From positions 1 through 22,841 of the forward strand of contig JASEHA010000005.1 in the NCBI GenBank assembly GCA_030018795.1: a stretch of DNA of 22,841 nucleotides, read 5' to 3'. Numbering within the stretch: position 1 is the stretch's first letter; each line of letters opens with the position of its first letter. The position numbers were made by a program, and so were the translations under genes. The notes beneath the pieces are model-generated. The model was given only the letters and a program-made list of their open reading frames with translations. It made no database searches and was not told the DNA's origin. Source of the DNA: a bacterium (GTDB lineage: Bacteria; UBA9089; CG2-30-40-21). Shown here in pieces: positions 7,502 through 15,575 of this stretch.

Positions 7502-7526
7502 GCAGGGAAGGCAACCTGTTCCCTGC
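7502..7526 (+). promoter_or_regulatory. Hairpin between the two transketolase genes
   Basis: GCAGGGAA (7502-7509) pairs perfectly with TTCCCTGC (7519-7526), with further pairing of GG and CC in the 9-nt loop. It ends a few bases before the AGGAG ribosome-binding site of the second subunit and has no T-run. It may protect or separate segments of the mRNA; that role is inference. Confidence 0.55.
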
Positions 7527-7542
7527 ATAAAGGAGCAGATAA

Positions 7543-8481
7543 ATGGCAGAAATGGTGGCTACAAGGGATGCTTATGGCAAGGCTTTAATCAAATTTGGCA
7601 AGATATATCCTGAGATGGTTGTGCTTGATGCAGACACATCATCCTCTACCAGAACCCAGTGGTTTTGTAATGAGTTCCCGGAAAGGTTTTTTAACTTTGG
7701 CATTTCTGAGGCAAACATGGTCGGCTATGCAGCTGGTTTATCTACCTGTGGAAAGATACCAGTAGTTTCTACCTTTGCCTGCTTTGGAAGTGGAAGGGTT
7801 TATGAACAAATAAAGTTATCTGTCTGCTGGCCAAGATTAAATGTAAAGATCATTGTCACCCATGCTGGCGTTTCTGTAGGAGAGGATGGGGCATCACATC
7901 AGGCTATAGATGACATCAACCTGATGAGGGTATTGCCAAACATGACGGTGATTGTGCCGGCTGATGGGATAGAAACAGAAAAGGCAATTCAATATGCCAT
8001 TGAGAGCTATGGACCATTTTACATCCGGTTGGGACGATTAAAGCTGCCACTTGTTTTTGATGATAACTATGAATTTGTTTTGGGCAGAATGTCTACCTTG
8101 AGACAAGGGAAAGATGCAACGATTATTGCATGTGGATTGATGGTTAATGAGTCCATCAAAGCCTCTCAAATATTATCTGAGCAAGGGATTGAGGTAAGAA
8201 TCCTTAATGCCAGCAGCATTAAACCAATTGATAAACAAGCAATTATCCTTGCTGCAAAGGAAACAGGGGTAATTATTACAGCTGAGGAACATTCGATTAT
8301 TGGCGGACTTGGAAGTGCTGTGTCTGAGGTTTTGTCAACAAACCTTCCTGCTCCAGTAGAAATGGTTGGGATAGGTGATACCTTTGGTCAGTCTGGCAGC
8401 CCGGAAGAATTGTTAAGCCTGTTTAAGATAGATGCTGCTGCTATTGTTGAGGCAGTGGTACGGGGGATAGGAAGGAAGTAG
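7543..8481 (+). CDS. Transketolase, C-terminal subunit
   Basis: This 312-residue protein is the partner half of the split transketolase (COG3958 type). It supplies the pyrimidine-binding and C-terminal domains. The segment FNFGISEANMVGYAAGL carries the glutamate expected to activate the thiamine ring. GEDGASHQAIDDINLMR and EEHSIIGGLGSAVSEVL are further typical family segments. The ATG follows AGGAG with an 8-nt gap. It is transcribed with the N-terminal subunit, and the two should form one enzyme in the cytoplasm. DXS-like enzymes share the fold, but the split organisation favours transketolase. Confidence 0.94.
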   Translation: MAEMVATRDAYGKALIKFGKIYPEMVVLDADTSSSTRTQWFCNEFPERFFNFGISEANMVGYAAGLSTCGKIPVVSTFACFGSGRVYEQIKLSVCWPRLNVKIIVTHAGVSVGEDGASHQAIDDINLMRVLPNMTVIVPADGIETEKAIQYAIESYGPFYIRLGRLKLPLVFDDNYEFVLGRMSTLRQGKDATIIACGLMVNESIKASQILSEQGIEVRILNASSIKPIDKQAIILAAKETGVIITAEEHSIIGGLGSAVSEVLSTNLPAPVEMVGIGDTFGQSGSPEELLSLFKIDAAAIVEAVVRGIGRK

Positions 8482-8563
8482 GCTGTGTAGAGATTATAGC
8501 ATGGACGAGACAGAACCGAAAAGGTGAAGAGGTATTTGGTGAACAGGTGAAAAGGAAGAAAAA

Positions 8564-8758
8564 ATGGCACAAGAGAAAGAAAATTTTTTAGAGACTTTAT
8601 TTAGAATAGGTGCACTAATGGGTGGAGCATGGCTTACGCTTGAACTCATAAGGGCTTTCGGACAAAAATATTATATATGTCCACATTGTGGTATAGAGAT
8701 ACAAAGAGGAATGACTAATTGTCCACATTGTGAGGTAAAATTGATATGGAAGATTTAG
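8564..8758 (+). CDS. Small zinc-ribbon membrane protein
   Basis: I do not recognise this 64-residue protein as a named family. A hydrophobic segment (about residues 12-31) is followed by a short zinc ribbon: CPHCG (residues 39-43) and a second CPHC (53-56), which could bind one Zn ion. The start ATG follows AAGGAAG with suitable spacing. Its last 13 bp overlap the next small gene, suggesting coupled translation. By eye the pair is more AT-rich than its neighbours. It lies between the transketolase and ftsE genes on the same strand; nothing here indicates a pathway. Confidence 0.7.
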   Translation: MAQEKENFLETLFRIGALMGGAWLTLELIRAFGQKYYICPHCGIEIQRGMTNCPHCEVKLIWKI

Positions 8759-8997
8759 AATATGAAGTAACGGAAGAATACAAAAAAACTCCTAAATGGA
8801 TATATTGTTGGGAGTGGGGTTGGAAAGCAATCGTTTTAGGAATAGGAATTTTTATTACAGTTTTATTATACAATAAGTGTTTGTTTAATCCAAATTGTAA
8901 TGTAGTAGTCGCTGTCTATTTTGCTCTAATAGGACTAGCATGTTTTGCACATATAGGGCTACCTATTGATAAATTAACGAATGTAAAATTAAATTGA
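8746..8997 (+). CDS. Small protein with two predicted membrane helices
   Basis: This is an unrecognised 83-residue protein. A charged N-terminus is followed by hydrophobic segments at about 27-43 and 53-71, with cysteines around the intervening loop (C45, C50). Its ATG lies inside the end of the zinc-ribbon gene and is preceded by GAGG with 8-nt spacing, so translation is probably coupled. The two proteins may form a small membrane complex; that is inference from overlap and membrane character only. Confidence 0.6.
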   Translation: MEDLEYEVTEEYKKTPKWIYCWEWGWKAIVLGIGIFITVLLYNKCLFNPNCNVVVAVYFALIGLACFAHIGLPIDKLTNVKLN

Positions 8998-9028
8998 GAA
9001 CATAGCCACTTCATTTTGGAGCACAATC

Positions 9029-9682
9029 ATGATTCAGATGCGTCATATTACCAAAGTATATGAAAAAGGGATTCAGGCATTAAATGATATTAATGCAGAG
9101 ATTGATCGAGGAGAGGTAGTTTTTGTTACCGGGCCATCTGGGGCAGGGAAAACTACCTTCCTGAAGTTGATCTATGCAGAGATAAAGCCAACCTCAGGGT
9201 TGCTCTTTGTTGGCGGGAAAAACGTCAGCAGTTTGCCGTCAAGGGATGTGCCATATCTTCGAAGACGGATTGGAGTGGTTTATCAGGATTTTAAGCTTTT
9301 ATACCAGAAAACAGTATTTGAAAATGTTGCTTTTGCCTTGCGGGTCATTGGACTATCTTCAGCAGAGATTTATAAGCGAACCATTAAGGTACTAAATATT
9401 GTTGAATTAACCCATAAAAAAGAGGCATTCCCGCACCAGCTTTCTGGTGGAGAACAGCAGCGGGTAGCTATTGCCAGAGCCATAGTCAATGACCCTGTCC
9501 TTATCCTTGCAGATGAGCCTACAGGCAATTTAGATGCCGGTATAGCCGCAAATATCATGGATTTCTTCATGGAGGCCAATCGTCAGGGGACAACATTGGT
9601 TATTGCTACCCATAACAAGGAAAATGCTCTAAAGATAGGTGCACATATTATTCATCTGGACTCAGGCAGAATAGTTGGGTAA
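9029..9682 (+). CDS. ftsE: Cell division ATP-binding protein FtsE
   Basis: FtsE is the cytoplasmic ATPase of the FtsEX complex, which couples the divisome to peptidoglycan hydrolase activation. This 217-residue protein has Walker A GPSGAGKTT (35-43), Q-loop Gln86, signature LSGGE (138-142), Walker B LILADE (158-163) followed by PTGNLD, and switch His195. All are intact. The start has GGAG about 7 nt upstream. ftsX follows after 15 bp, and the LytM-type partner and a processing protease lie downstream, the expected context. Confidence 0.96.
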   Translation: MIQMRHITKVYEKGIQALNDINAEIDRGEVVFVTGPSGAGKTTFLKLIYAEIKPTSGLLFVGGKNVSSLPSRDVPYLRRRIGVVYQDFKLLYQKTVFENVAFALRVIGLSSAEIYKRTIKVLNIVELTHKKEAFPHQLSGGEQQRVAIARAIVNDPVLILADEPTGNLDAGIAANIMDFFMEANRQGTTLVIATHNKENALKIGAHIIHLDSGRIVG

Positions 9683-9697
9683 AGGAATCGTAGCGAT

Positions 9698-10615
9698 ATG
9701 ATACATCCACAAACCTTTGGTTATTTTTGTAAAGAGGCAATGATAAACTTTAAGCGGGCCGGGGCAATGACCTATGCCAGCATTGGGATTATTACTGTCA
9801 CCCTTTTTATCATGGGTATCTTTCTATTATTGATTGTCAACCTTTGTCTGGTTCAGGATGCTTTGATCAAAAAGGCATCCATTATTGTTTACTTGAAAGA
9901 TGACTTGCCAAATGAGACAATACAATCTATTCAGACAAATATTAGCAGACAGGTTAATCAGGCAGGTCAAATAATATATGTATCAAAACAAGATGCTCTT
10001 GAAGGGTTTAAGAAAGAGTTAAGTCAATATGAGGATATTCTTGCTGGAGTATCAGGAAATCCATTGCCAGCCTATTTTGAGATAAATCTGGCACCATCTA
10101 AAATGTTTTCATGGGAAAGGCTGAAAAATATTGCCATGGCCATAGAAGAGATGGAAGGGATAGAAGGCGTAAATTATGGTCAGAAAGCTGTTGAGGTTAT
10201 TGGTACGATTACTGATGTAATAAGAATGTTCATTATTGGTATCGGTTTTATCCTTGGACTGGCTACATTGATTATTATCTCAAATACGATTGAGTTAGCC
10301 CTTTTTGCCAGGCAGCAAGAGATAGAGATAATGAAATTGGTTGGGGCAACACCATGGTTTATTCGGTGTCCCTATCTCATGGAGGGGATGATACATGGAT
10401 TAATAAGCGGGATATTGTCTATTGGACTCCTCTGGCTCATCTATCATTTTGGTTTGCTTAAAACCTTTGCCACAAACCCTATCTTTTTATTCTTGCCACA
10501 GATAAAATTTATATCCTGGCAAATGATGGGCAGTTTAATTGTATCCAGCGGGTTTCTTGGATGCCTTGGAAGTCTGCTTTCTTTGCATTATTTTTTGAGA
10601 TCTAATAGGGAATAA
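9698..10615 (+). CDS. ftsX: Cell division protein FtsX
   Basis: FtsX is the four-helix membrane partner of FtsE; its extracytoplasmic loop binds the hydrolase activator. The 305-residue product has a first membrane segment at about 27-50, a large extracytoplasmic domain (about 55-165, starting SIIVYLKDDL), and three more membrane segments in the C-terminal half around the typical RQQEIEIMKLVGA segment. It follows ftsE by 15 bp. The EnvC-like gene starts about 500 bp downstream, after a repeat-rich gap. Confidence 0.95.
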   Translation: MIHPQTFGYFCKEAMINFKRAGAMTYASIGIITVTLFIMGIFLLLIVNLCLVQDALIKKASIIVYLKDDLPNETIQSIQTNISRQVNQAGQIIYVSKQDALEGFKKELSQYEDILAGVSGNPLPAYFEINLAPSKMFSWERLKNIAMAIEEMEGIEGVNYGQKAVEVIGTITDVIRMFIIGIGFILGLATLIIISNTIELALFARQQEIEIMKLVGATPWFIRCPYLMEGMIHGLISGILSIGLLWLIYHFGLLKTFATNPIFLFLPQIKFISWQMMGSLIVSSGFLGCLGSLLSLHYFLRSNRE

Positions 10616-10623
10616 GGGGAAGG

Positions 10624-10649
10624 TATACTCACTACTGGCATAAATTGTG
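10624..10649 (+). repeat. 26-bp dispersed repeat, copy 2
   Basis: Exact reverse complement of 148-173. It begins 9 bp after the ftsX stop. Together with the nearby hairpin units it forms the second copy of the composite repeat seen at the left end of the window. Confidence 0.75.
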
Positions 10650-10846
10650 CTGATTGCGATGTCTTTCATGTCTCTTATTGTGTACTACTTGATGCGTTCA
10701 ATTCGTAATGGGGGAGAGAAAGATATGATGAAAAAGGCTGATACTTGTTGATTCCGAATTGTTTTATAAGGAAGTAGCAGGAGGAAGTTGTCGAGAAAGA
10801 GAGTGGTGTCGTGTCAACCATCAATTGTCGTATGGTAGGGGCAGGA

Positions 10847-10901
10847 GAGAGCTTCTCTGGCAGAGAGAGCCTCTCTGGCGGGTGACAGAGGTGCTACCTC
10901 C
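10847..10901. repeat. 18-bp hairpin units, second locus
   Basis: Units at 10847-10864 (GAGAGCTTCTCTGGCAGA) and 10865-10882 (GAGAGCCTCTCTGGCGGG) share the length and CTCTGGC core of the units at 58-111. At 10887-10901 a reversed partial unit matches 73-87 at 14 of 15 positions. Both loci keep the 18-bp period. Confidence 0.7.
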
Positions 10902-11118
10902 TTGCCCCTTGCCCTGTGTAAATCTAACGATGGACAAGCACGAGAGTTGTCTCATGCAATGGTTATGCGACAGATTAAGGTTGACACGATAATAGTATAT
11001 GGGTTACTATTTACTGTTTACCTCATCACCGCTTACCATTTGATTCTGGCTTGTCTATGTTAAGGGAAAGTCCCCCTTGCTCCATCAGGGGAAAGGGTCA
11101 GGGTGAAGGGGATTACAG

Positions 11119-12357
11119 ATGAACCATTATGCTTGTTTGATTTTCGTGTTCTTGCAGAAGATGCTTAGGCCACAACAGTGGCTGATACGGCAATACGCCT
11201 TGACATGTTGCCTCTGTGCCTTTGTGCCTTTGTGCCTTTGTGCCTGTCTCTGCTTTGCAGATGTATCCACAGAAAAGCAAAAGCTATTAAAGATACAAAA
11301 AAATTTAGAGCAAAAAAAGGCATTATTACAGAAGTCAGCAAAAGAAGAAAAAAGGGTGATAGACGAATTAGACAAGATAAATCGACAGCTGAACCAGACA
11401 CAAAGAAAGGTCAATGAATTAGGTGTGGTAATAAAAAAGACACAAAAGGATATAATTGTTAAGAAGATGGTCCTGATTGAAACTCATGATAGGCTTTGTC
11501 AGAAACAGAATGAATTGACAAATAGGTTGAGAGCAATATATAAATATCGAAAGAATGGTGTGATAGATGTTGTCTGTTCCAGCCCAAACCTTTCAGATTT
11601 GTCAAGGCAGATTTACTTTATGACCATGATTGCTCAAGATGACAATACCTTGATCCGTGAGATACGGCAACAGAAAGAGATGTTGAATTATCAGAAGCAG
11701 ATCTTGCAAAAAAAGCATGAACAGCTTTCAGGTGTTCAGAATGAGTATAAACAGGAATTCGTTGTTCAAAAAAAACAGGAAAGGAATTATCATGGTCTGC
11801 TTTCTCGTGTTCAGGAGGAGGAAAAGCTTTATCGCCAACAGATTGATGAGCTTAATCGGTCATCGATAAACTTGACCTCATTAATTAAGAGGTTAGAGGC
11901 ACAGAAAACGGTTGTTAAGAAAAAAACAACACAGAAGATAGAGGAAAAATACTATCCTGAAAAGGGAACATTTGTCTGGCCTGTGGCTGGTGGACGGATT
12001 ATTAAAGAATTTGGACGATATAAGAGTTCAAAATTTGATACTTATGTGGAAAATAAGGGCGTAGATATTACAGCTCCCTCAGGACAAACCGTTGTCGCTG
12101 TAAAATCTGGAAACGTGGTTTATGCTGATTGGTTTAAGGGATATGGGATGCTGGTCATGATGGATCATGGTAATGGTATTTATAGCCTCTATGCTCATCT
12201 GGCAAATATCTTAGTGAGAAAAGGGCAAACGATTAATGCTGGTACCCCCCTTGGCACAGTGGGCGAGACAGGTTTTGCTACAGAACCGTGTCTGCACTTT
12301 GAGTTAAGGGTTGATGGACAGCCTGTTAACCCCTCAGGATGGTTGAGACGGGGATAA
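11119..12357 (+). CDS. EnvC-like coiled-coil/LytM (M23) divisome activator
   Basis: This 412-residue exported protein has a hydrophobic, cysteine-rich signal segment (about 27-47), a long coiled coil (about 50-270) and a C-terminal LytM/M23 domain (about 283-408). The usual first zinc ligand is replaced: HxGxD reads NKGVD (Asn312, Asp316), while H360 in YAHL and H393 in LHFELR remain. In E. coli, EnvC has a degenerate LytM domain, is held by FtsX and activates amidases instead of cutting the wall. Position after ftsEX supports that role here. Residual hydrolase activity cannot be excluded because two histidines and the Asp remain. ATG 11119 has AAGGGG 7 nt upstream. The signal region contains an 8-bp tandem repeat. 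Confidence 0.9.
   Translation: MNHYACLIFVFLQKMLRPQQWLIRQYALTCCLCAFVPLCLCACLCFADVSTEKQKLLKIQKNLEQKKALLQKSAKEEKRVIDELDKINRQLNQTQRKVNELGVVIKKTQKDIIVKKMVLIETHDRLCQKQNELTNRLRAIYKYRKNGVIDVVCSSPNLSDLSRQIYFMTMIAQDDNTLIREIRQQKEMLNYQKQILQKKHEQLSGVQNEYKQEFVVQKKQERNYHGLLSRVQEEEKLYRQQIDELNRSSINLTSLIKRLEAQKTVVKKKTTQKIEEKYYPEKGTFVWPVAGGRIIKEFGRYKSSKFDTYVENKGVDITAPSGQTVVAVKSGNVVYADWFKGYGMLVMMDHGNGIYSLYAHLANILVRKGQTINAGTPLGTVGETGFATEPCLHFELRVDGQPVNPSGWLRRG
11215..11246 (+). repeat. Four 8-bp tandem units in the EnvC-like signal-peptide region
   Basis: TGTGCCTT is repeated at 11215-11222, 11223-11230 and 11231-11238, with a fourth unit TGTGCCTG at 11239-11246. Because 8 is not a multiple of three, the array reads differently in each unit yet gives Cys/Leu/Val/Phe-rich residues that form the hydrophobic core. 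Loss or gain of one unit would shift the frame. Confidence 0.9.
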
Positions 12358-12377
12358 ATATTTTTAGGAGGCACGCA

Positions 12378-13757
12378 ATGATTTTTAGGTTAAGAAATGT
12401 GTTATGGTTTTTGGCATTGGCTATCATTATTTCGATGAGTGTGGATGCTAATTCTCAAGGGCAGGAGAGCCCTGAGTTATACGATGGATTACGGCTGTTT
12501 GGTAAGGCATTTTCCCTGATTCATACCCAGTATGTAGAAGAAATACCAGCAAAGACTATGGTTTATGGAGCCATTGATGGTATGCTCAAGAGCCTTGGTG
12601 ATGCCCATACAAGGTTTCTAACCCCTGAATTATTCAAGGAGATGAAGGTAGAAACCGAGGGGAGTTTTTCCGGACTGGGGATTGTTATCGGGATTAAACA
12701 GGAGAATCTTACGGTTATCTCGCCTATTGAGGGGACTCCAGCAGATTTAGCCGGAATAAAGGCAGGGGATTATATTATAGAGATAAATGGGACATCAACC
12801 AAGAACCTTTCTCTGCATGAGGCTGTCCAGAAACTTCGTGGACCACAGGGAAGTCAGGTAGTTATCACCATCAAAAGAGATGGTGTAGAGGAACCCTTTA
12901 AGGTAACACTTACCCGAGCAATCATTGAGGTTCATAGCGTTAAGTCTGCTATTATTCAGCAGGATATCGGTTACATTCGGATTACTAATTTTACCCAAAA
13001 GACACCCAAAGAGTTTGAGGATGCCTTAGTAAAATTGGAAAAGAAAGGAATGAAAAATCTTATTATAGACTTAAGGAATGATCCTGGTGGTTTGTTGGAA
13101 TCAGCCATAGATGTTGCCAATAATCTCCTTGCAAAAAATTCTTTAATTGTTTCTATTGCCGGAAGACAGCAAGAGATGAATAGAGAGTTTCGAACTACTG
13201 GAAAGGGGTTGTATTTAGATAATCAGATTATTGTCCTCTTAAATGAGGGCAGTGCCAGTGCCTCAGAGATATTGGCTGGGGCTATTAAGGATAATAAACG
13301 GGGTTTGCTTCTTGGTGTAAAGAGCTATGGCAAGGGATCTGTCCAGACATTGCTCCCATTGCCTGACGGCTCTGGGATTGCCCTGACTACAGCCAAGTAT
13401 TTTACCCCTTCAGGTGTCTGTATCCATGGGAAAGGGATTGTTCCTGATGTGATTGTGGAGATGCCTGAAATTACATCCAAGGATCAGGAGATGTGGCTGA
13501 AGTTAGAGGATAGCCCATACTTAAAAGAGTTTGCCAAAGGACATCCAGCATATACAGATGAAGATATTAAAACCCTGCAAGGGTCTCTGGCTAAAGGCGG
13601 AATTGAATTAAGCGGGCTGATCATTAGAAGGGCAGTAAATATTGAAATAGGCAGGCTTAATGTGGACAAAGAAATAGTTTGTGACCTGAAATGTGATCCA
13701 CAATTGCAGCGGGCAGTTGATATCCTTATTGCAACCAGGATATTGCAACATAAATAA
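12378..13757 (+). CDS. ctpA: C-terminal processing peptidase (S41 family)
   Basis: This 459-residue periplasmic serine protease has a signal segment (about 6-25), the N-terminal S41 region, a PDZ domain (about 95-180, SGLGIVIG and GIKAGDYIIEING) and the catalytic S41 domain with the serine in GSASASE (291-297) and the lysine in SYGKGS (Lys319). Both catalytic segments are intact. I chose ATG 12378 because AGGAGG lies at 12366-12371 with 6-nt spacing; an earlier in-frame start at 12339 would overlap the preceding gene and lacks this site. Ctp proteases commonly follow ftsEX and LytM genes and may process envelope or division proteins. Confidence 0.95.
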   Translation: MIFRLRNVLWFLALAIIISMSVDANSQGQESPELYDGLRLFGKAFSLIHTQYVEEIPAKTMVYGAIDGMLKSLGDAHTRFLTPELFKEMKVETEGSFSGLGIVIGIKQENLTVISPIEGTPADLAGIKAGDYIIEINGTSTKNLSLHEAVQKLRGPQGSQVVITIKRDGVEEPFKVTLTRAIIEVHSVKSAIIQQDIGYIRITNFTQKTPKEFEDALVKLEKKGMKNLIIDLRNDPGGLLESAIDVANNLLAKNSLIVSIAGRQQEMNREFRTTGKGLYLDNQIIVLLNEGSASASEILAGAIKDNKRGLLLGVKSYGKGSVQTLLPLPDGSGIALTTAKYFTPSGVCIHGKGIVPDVIVEMPEITSKDQEMWLKLEDSPYLKEFAKGHPAYTDEDIKTLQGSLAKGGIELSGLIIRRAVNIEIGRLNVDKEIVCDLKCDPQLQRAVDILIATRILQHK

Positions 13758-13796
13758 ATTATGACTATGGATGCATCTTTGTGGGAGAAAATGCGG

Positions 13797-13817
13797 AAGC
13801 ATGAATGCTTTTATTGT
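13797..13817 (+). terminator. Weak terminator-like hairpin after ctpA
   Basis: AAGCAT (13797-13802) pairs with ATGCTT (13805-13810) around two bases, followed by a T/A-rich tail. The stem is short and AT-rich, so the call is tentative. It lies between the ctpA stop and the pil promoter. Confidence 0.3.
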
Positions 13818-13826
13818 AATTTATGC

Positions 13827-13855
13827 TTGACAAATGTTAACATGTATGATAATAT
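13827..13855 (+). promoter_or_regulatory. Sigma-70-type promoter of the pil operon
   Basis: TTGACA (13827-13832, perfect) and TAATAT (13850-13855) are separated by 17 bp. The predicted start is near 13862, about 36 nt before the pilM ATG. It marks the pilus genes as a transcription unit separate from ftsEX-ctpA. Confidence 0.8.
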
Positions 13856-13897
13856 TTTTAATATTATAAATTTGTCTATTATTATTGGAGGCATGGG

Positions 13898-14986
13898 ATG
13901 TTGTTTGGTGGCGGAAAAGGTTCTATTGGTTTAGACATTAGCAGTGATGCTGTTAAAGTTGTCCGGTTAAAAAAAGTAGGCAACAATGTTGTTTTAACCG
14001 GAATCGGGTTAGAAAAGATTGCTCCAGAACCATTAGATGAGGATGCGGTTGGAGCAAAGCATGAATTGACAGTAAAGGCTATTAAAACAATGCTTTATAA
14101 TAATGGCATTGATGCTAAAAAGATTCGCACCGCTGTTTCCGGGAATTCTGTGGTAGTAAGATATGTTAAGTTGCCGCACATGAGTGCAACAGAGCTGCGG
14201 GATGTTATTAGATTTGAGGCTGAGGAACATATTCCCTTTGATATTGAACATGTGATTATTGATTTTCAAATAATAAAAGAAATGATTGAAAAAGATGAGA
14301 GGATGATACTTGTTCTGTTGGTAGCGGCTAAGGAAGAGCTTATCTATGATCATATGGAGATATTGCAGCGATCTGGATTAGAATCCCTTCATATTAACGT
14401 AGATACCTTTTCCGTAGAGGATGCTCTGGTATCAGATGGAAAGGAAGAAGAGGTGGTGGCTTTAGTAGATATTGGGGCAAGGATGACAAATATTAATGTA
14501 GTAGAAAATAAATGTTCCTGCTTTAATCGAGATATCTTAGTTGGTGGCAATGATTTTACAGAGACAATAAAAAGAGAGCTGGGGGTAAATTTTTTAGAAG
14601 CAGAGCAGATAAAAGAGGCTGAAGGAATAATTGTTCATAGTGAAGATTTATCCGCAGGCACATATTCTGAACGAATATCTCATATCTCTTATGCCATTGA
14701 ATCTGTAGGGGCAAGGCTTTTGGATGAATTAGAACGGTCATTTGCTTATTATTATACTCAATTGCCTGTATATCGTAAAAATATTGATAAAGTACTCTTG
14801 AGTGGAGGAACAGCAAGGTTAAAAAATTTAGATGAGTTTTTGGCAGCCGGTCTTGGTATTCCGGTAGTTATTGCTGATCCATTTGCCAATATAAAGATAT
14901 CTCCAAAGGTTAATGTAAATGTTATTAAAAAATATGGTTCTGCATTTACTGTAGCTGTAGGATTAGCTTTAAGGGGGCTAAAGTAA
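13898..14986 (+). CDS. pilM: Type IV pilus inner-membrane assembly protein PilM
   Basis: PilM is a cytoplasmic actin-like ATPase that docks on the PilN N-terminus in the alignment complex. The 362-residue protein has an SIGLDISSDAVKVVRL start (10-25), the VRYVKLPHM segment typical of PilM, VALVDIGARMTNI as the phosphate-binding strand, and LLSGGTARLKNL near the C-terminus. The start at 13898 follows TGGAGG with 6-nt spacing. Its stop codon TAA overlaps the pilN ATG by one base, indicating coupled translation. Confidence 0.95.
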   Translation: MLFGGGKGSIGLDISSDAVKVVRLKKVGNNVVLTGIGLEKIAPEPLDEDAVGAKHELTVKAIKTMLYNNGIDAKKIRTAVSGNSVVVRYVKLPHMSATELRDVIRFEAEEHIPFDIEHVIIDFQIIKEMIEKDERMILVLLVAAKEELIYDHMEILQRSGLESLHINVDTFSVEDALVSDGKEEEVVALVDIGARMTNINVVENKCSCFNRDILVGGNDFTETIKRELGVNFLEAEQIKEAEGIIVHSEDLSAGTYSERISHISYAIESVGARLLDELERSFAYYYTQLPVYRKNIDKVLLSGGTARLKNLDEFLAAGLGIPVVIADPFANIKISPKVNVNVIKKYGSAFTVAVGLALRGLK

Positions 14987-15525
14987 TGACTAATATAAAC
15001 CTGATGCCTCCAGTTCTCTTAGCAAAGAAGAAGATACAGTGGAGAAATATTTTAGTCATAGTGATATTGTCTGCCTTTGTGATTTTGATTGGGTTCCTCT
15101 GGAGCAACCAGCTGCTTGAGGTTAAGAAAAAGGAAGAGAAATTAGAGGGATTAAAGGCTGATATTGTTAAATTACAGCCTTATCTAACAGAGATTAAAGC
15201 TATTGAGGTAGAGATCGAAGAGCTTAGAAAAAGGATTGCTATTATCACTCAATTAGATAAGGATAGATTTATTTGGGCAAAACTTTTTGATCATATGACT
15301 AATTGTCTGGCTCAAGGTGTCTGGCTTGAAAGCTTGACCAACCCTTCTGGCAAGGATCTGCAAATAACCGGCAAGGCAATGGATAATTTTTCTGTTGCAA
15401 ATTATATGCTTAAGCTTATGGAATCACAGGTGTTTACTAATATTACTATTGCCAATATTAATAATATTATGATTGACAAGTATCCGGCAAGAAGTTTTCA
15501 ACTTAGCTGTACACATAATATTTAA
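14986..15525 (+). CDS. pilN: Type IV pilus assembly protein PilN
   Basis: PilN is a bitopic inner-membrane protein. Its short cytoplasmic N-terminus binds PilM, and the product begins MTNINLMP, a close match to the conserved PilN docking motif (INLLP type). A membrane helix at about 22-44, a coiled coil (about 48-93) and a small periplasmic ferredoxin-like domain follow. The 179-residue length is normal. It overlaps pilM by one base and precedes pilO by 50 bp. Confidence 0.93.
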   Translation: MTNINLMPPVLLAKKKIQWRNILVIVILSAFVILIGFLWSNQLLEVKKKEEKLEGLKADIVKLQPYLTEIKAIEVEIEELRKRIAIITQLDKDRFIWAKLFDHMTNCLAQGVWLESLTNPSGKDLQITGKAMDNFSVANYMLKLMESQVFTNITIANINNIMIDKYPARSFQLSCTHNI

Positions 15526-15575
15526 GACAAAGGTAGAAACGCCTAAATTGAGGCGACTCTATCTGGAGAAAATGA

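Larger units (their letters stand above)
10616..11118. other. Repeat-rich gap between ftsX and the EnvC-like gene
   Basis: This 503-bp stretch has no credible gene. It holds the second copy of the 26-bp dispersed repeat (10624-10649), two 18-bp hairpin units (10847-10882), a reversed partial unit (10887-10901), and a G-rich purine stretch just before the next start. An open frame at 10759-10992 runs through the repeats and has the composition of non-coding sequence. The gap splits an otherwise typical ftsEX-envC cluster. Confidence 0.65.

Noticed and set aside
10759..10992. Plus-strand open frame of 77 codons in the ftsX-envC gap
   Set aside because: It runs through the 18-bp hairpin repeats, is rich in Arg/Trp/Cys unlike neighbouring genes, and has no recognisable domain.
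12339..12377. Longer N-terminus of ctpA from 12339
   Set aside because: It would overlap the preceding gene, while AGGAGG at 12366-12371 clearly serves ATG 12378 and gives a normal signal peptide.
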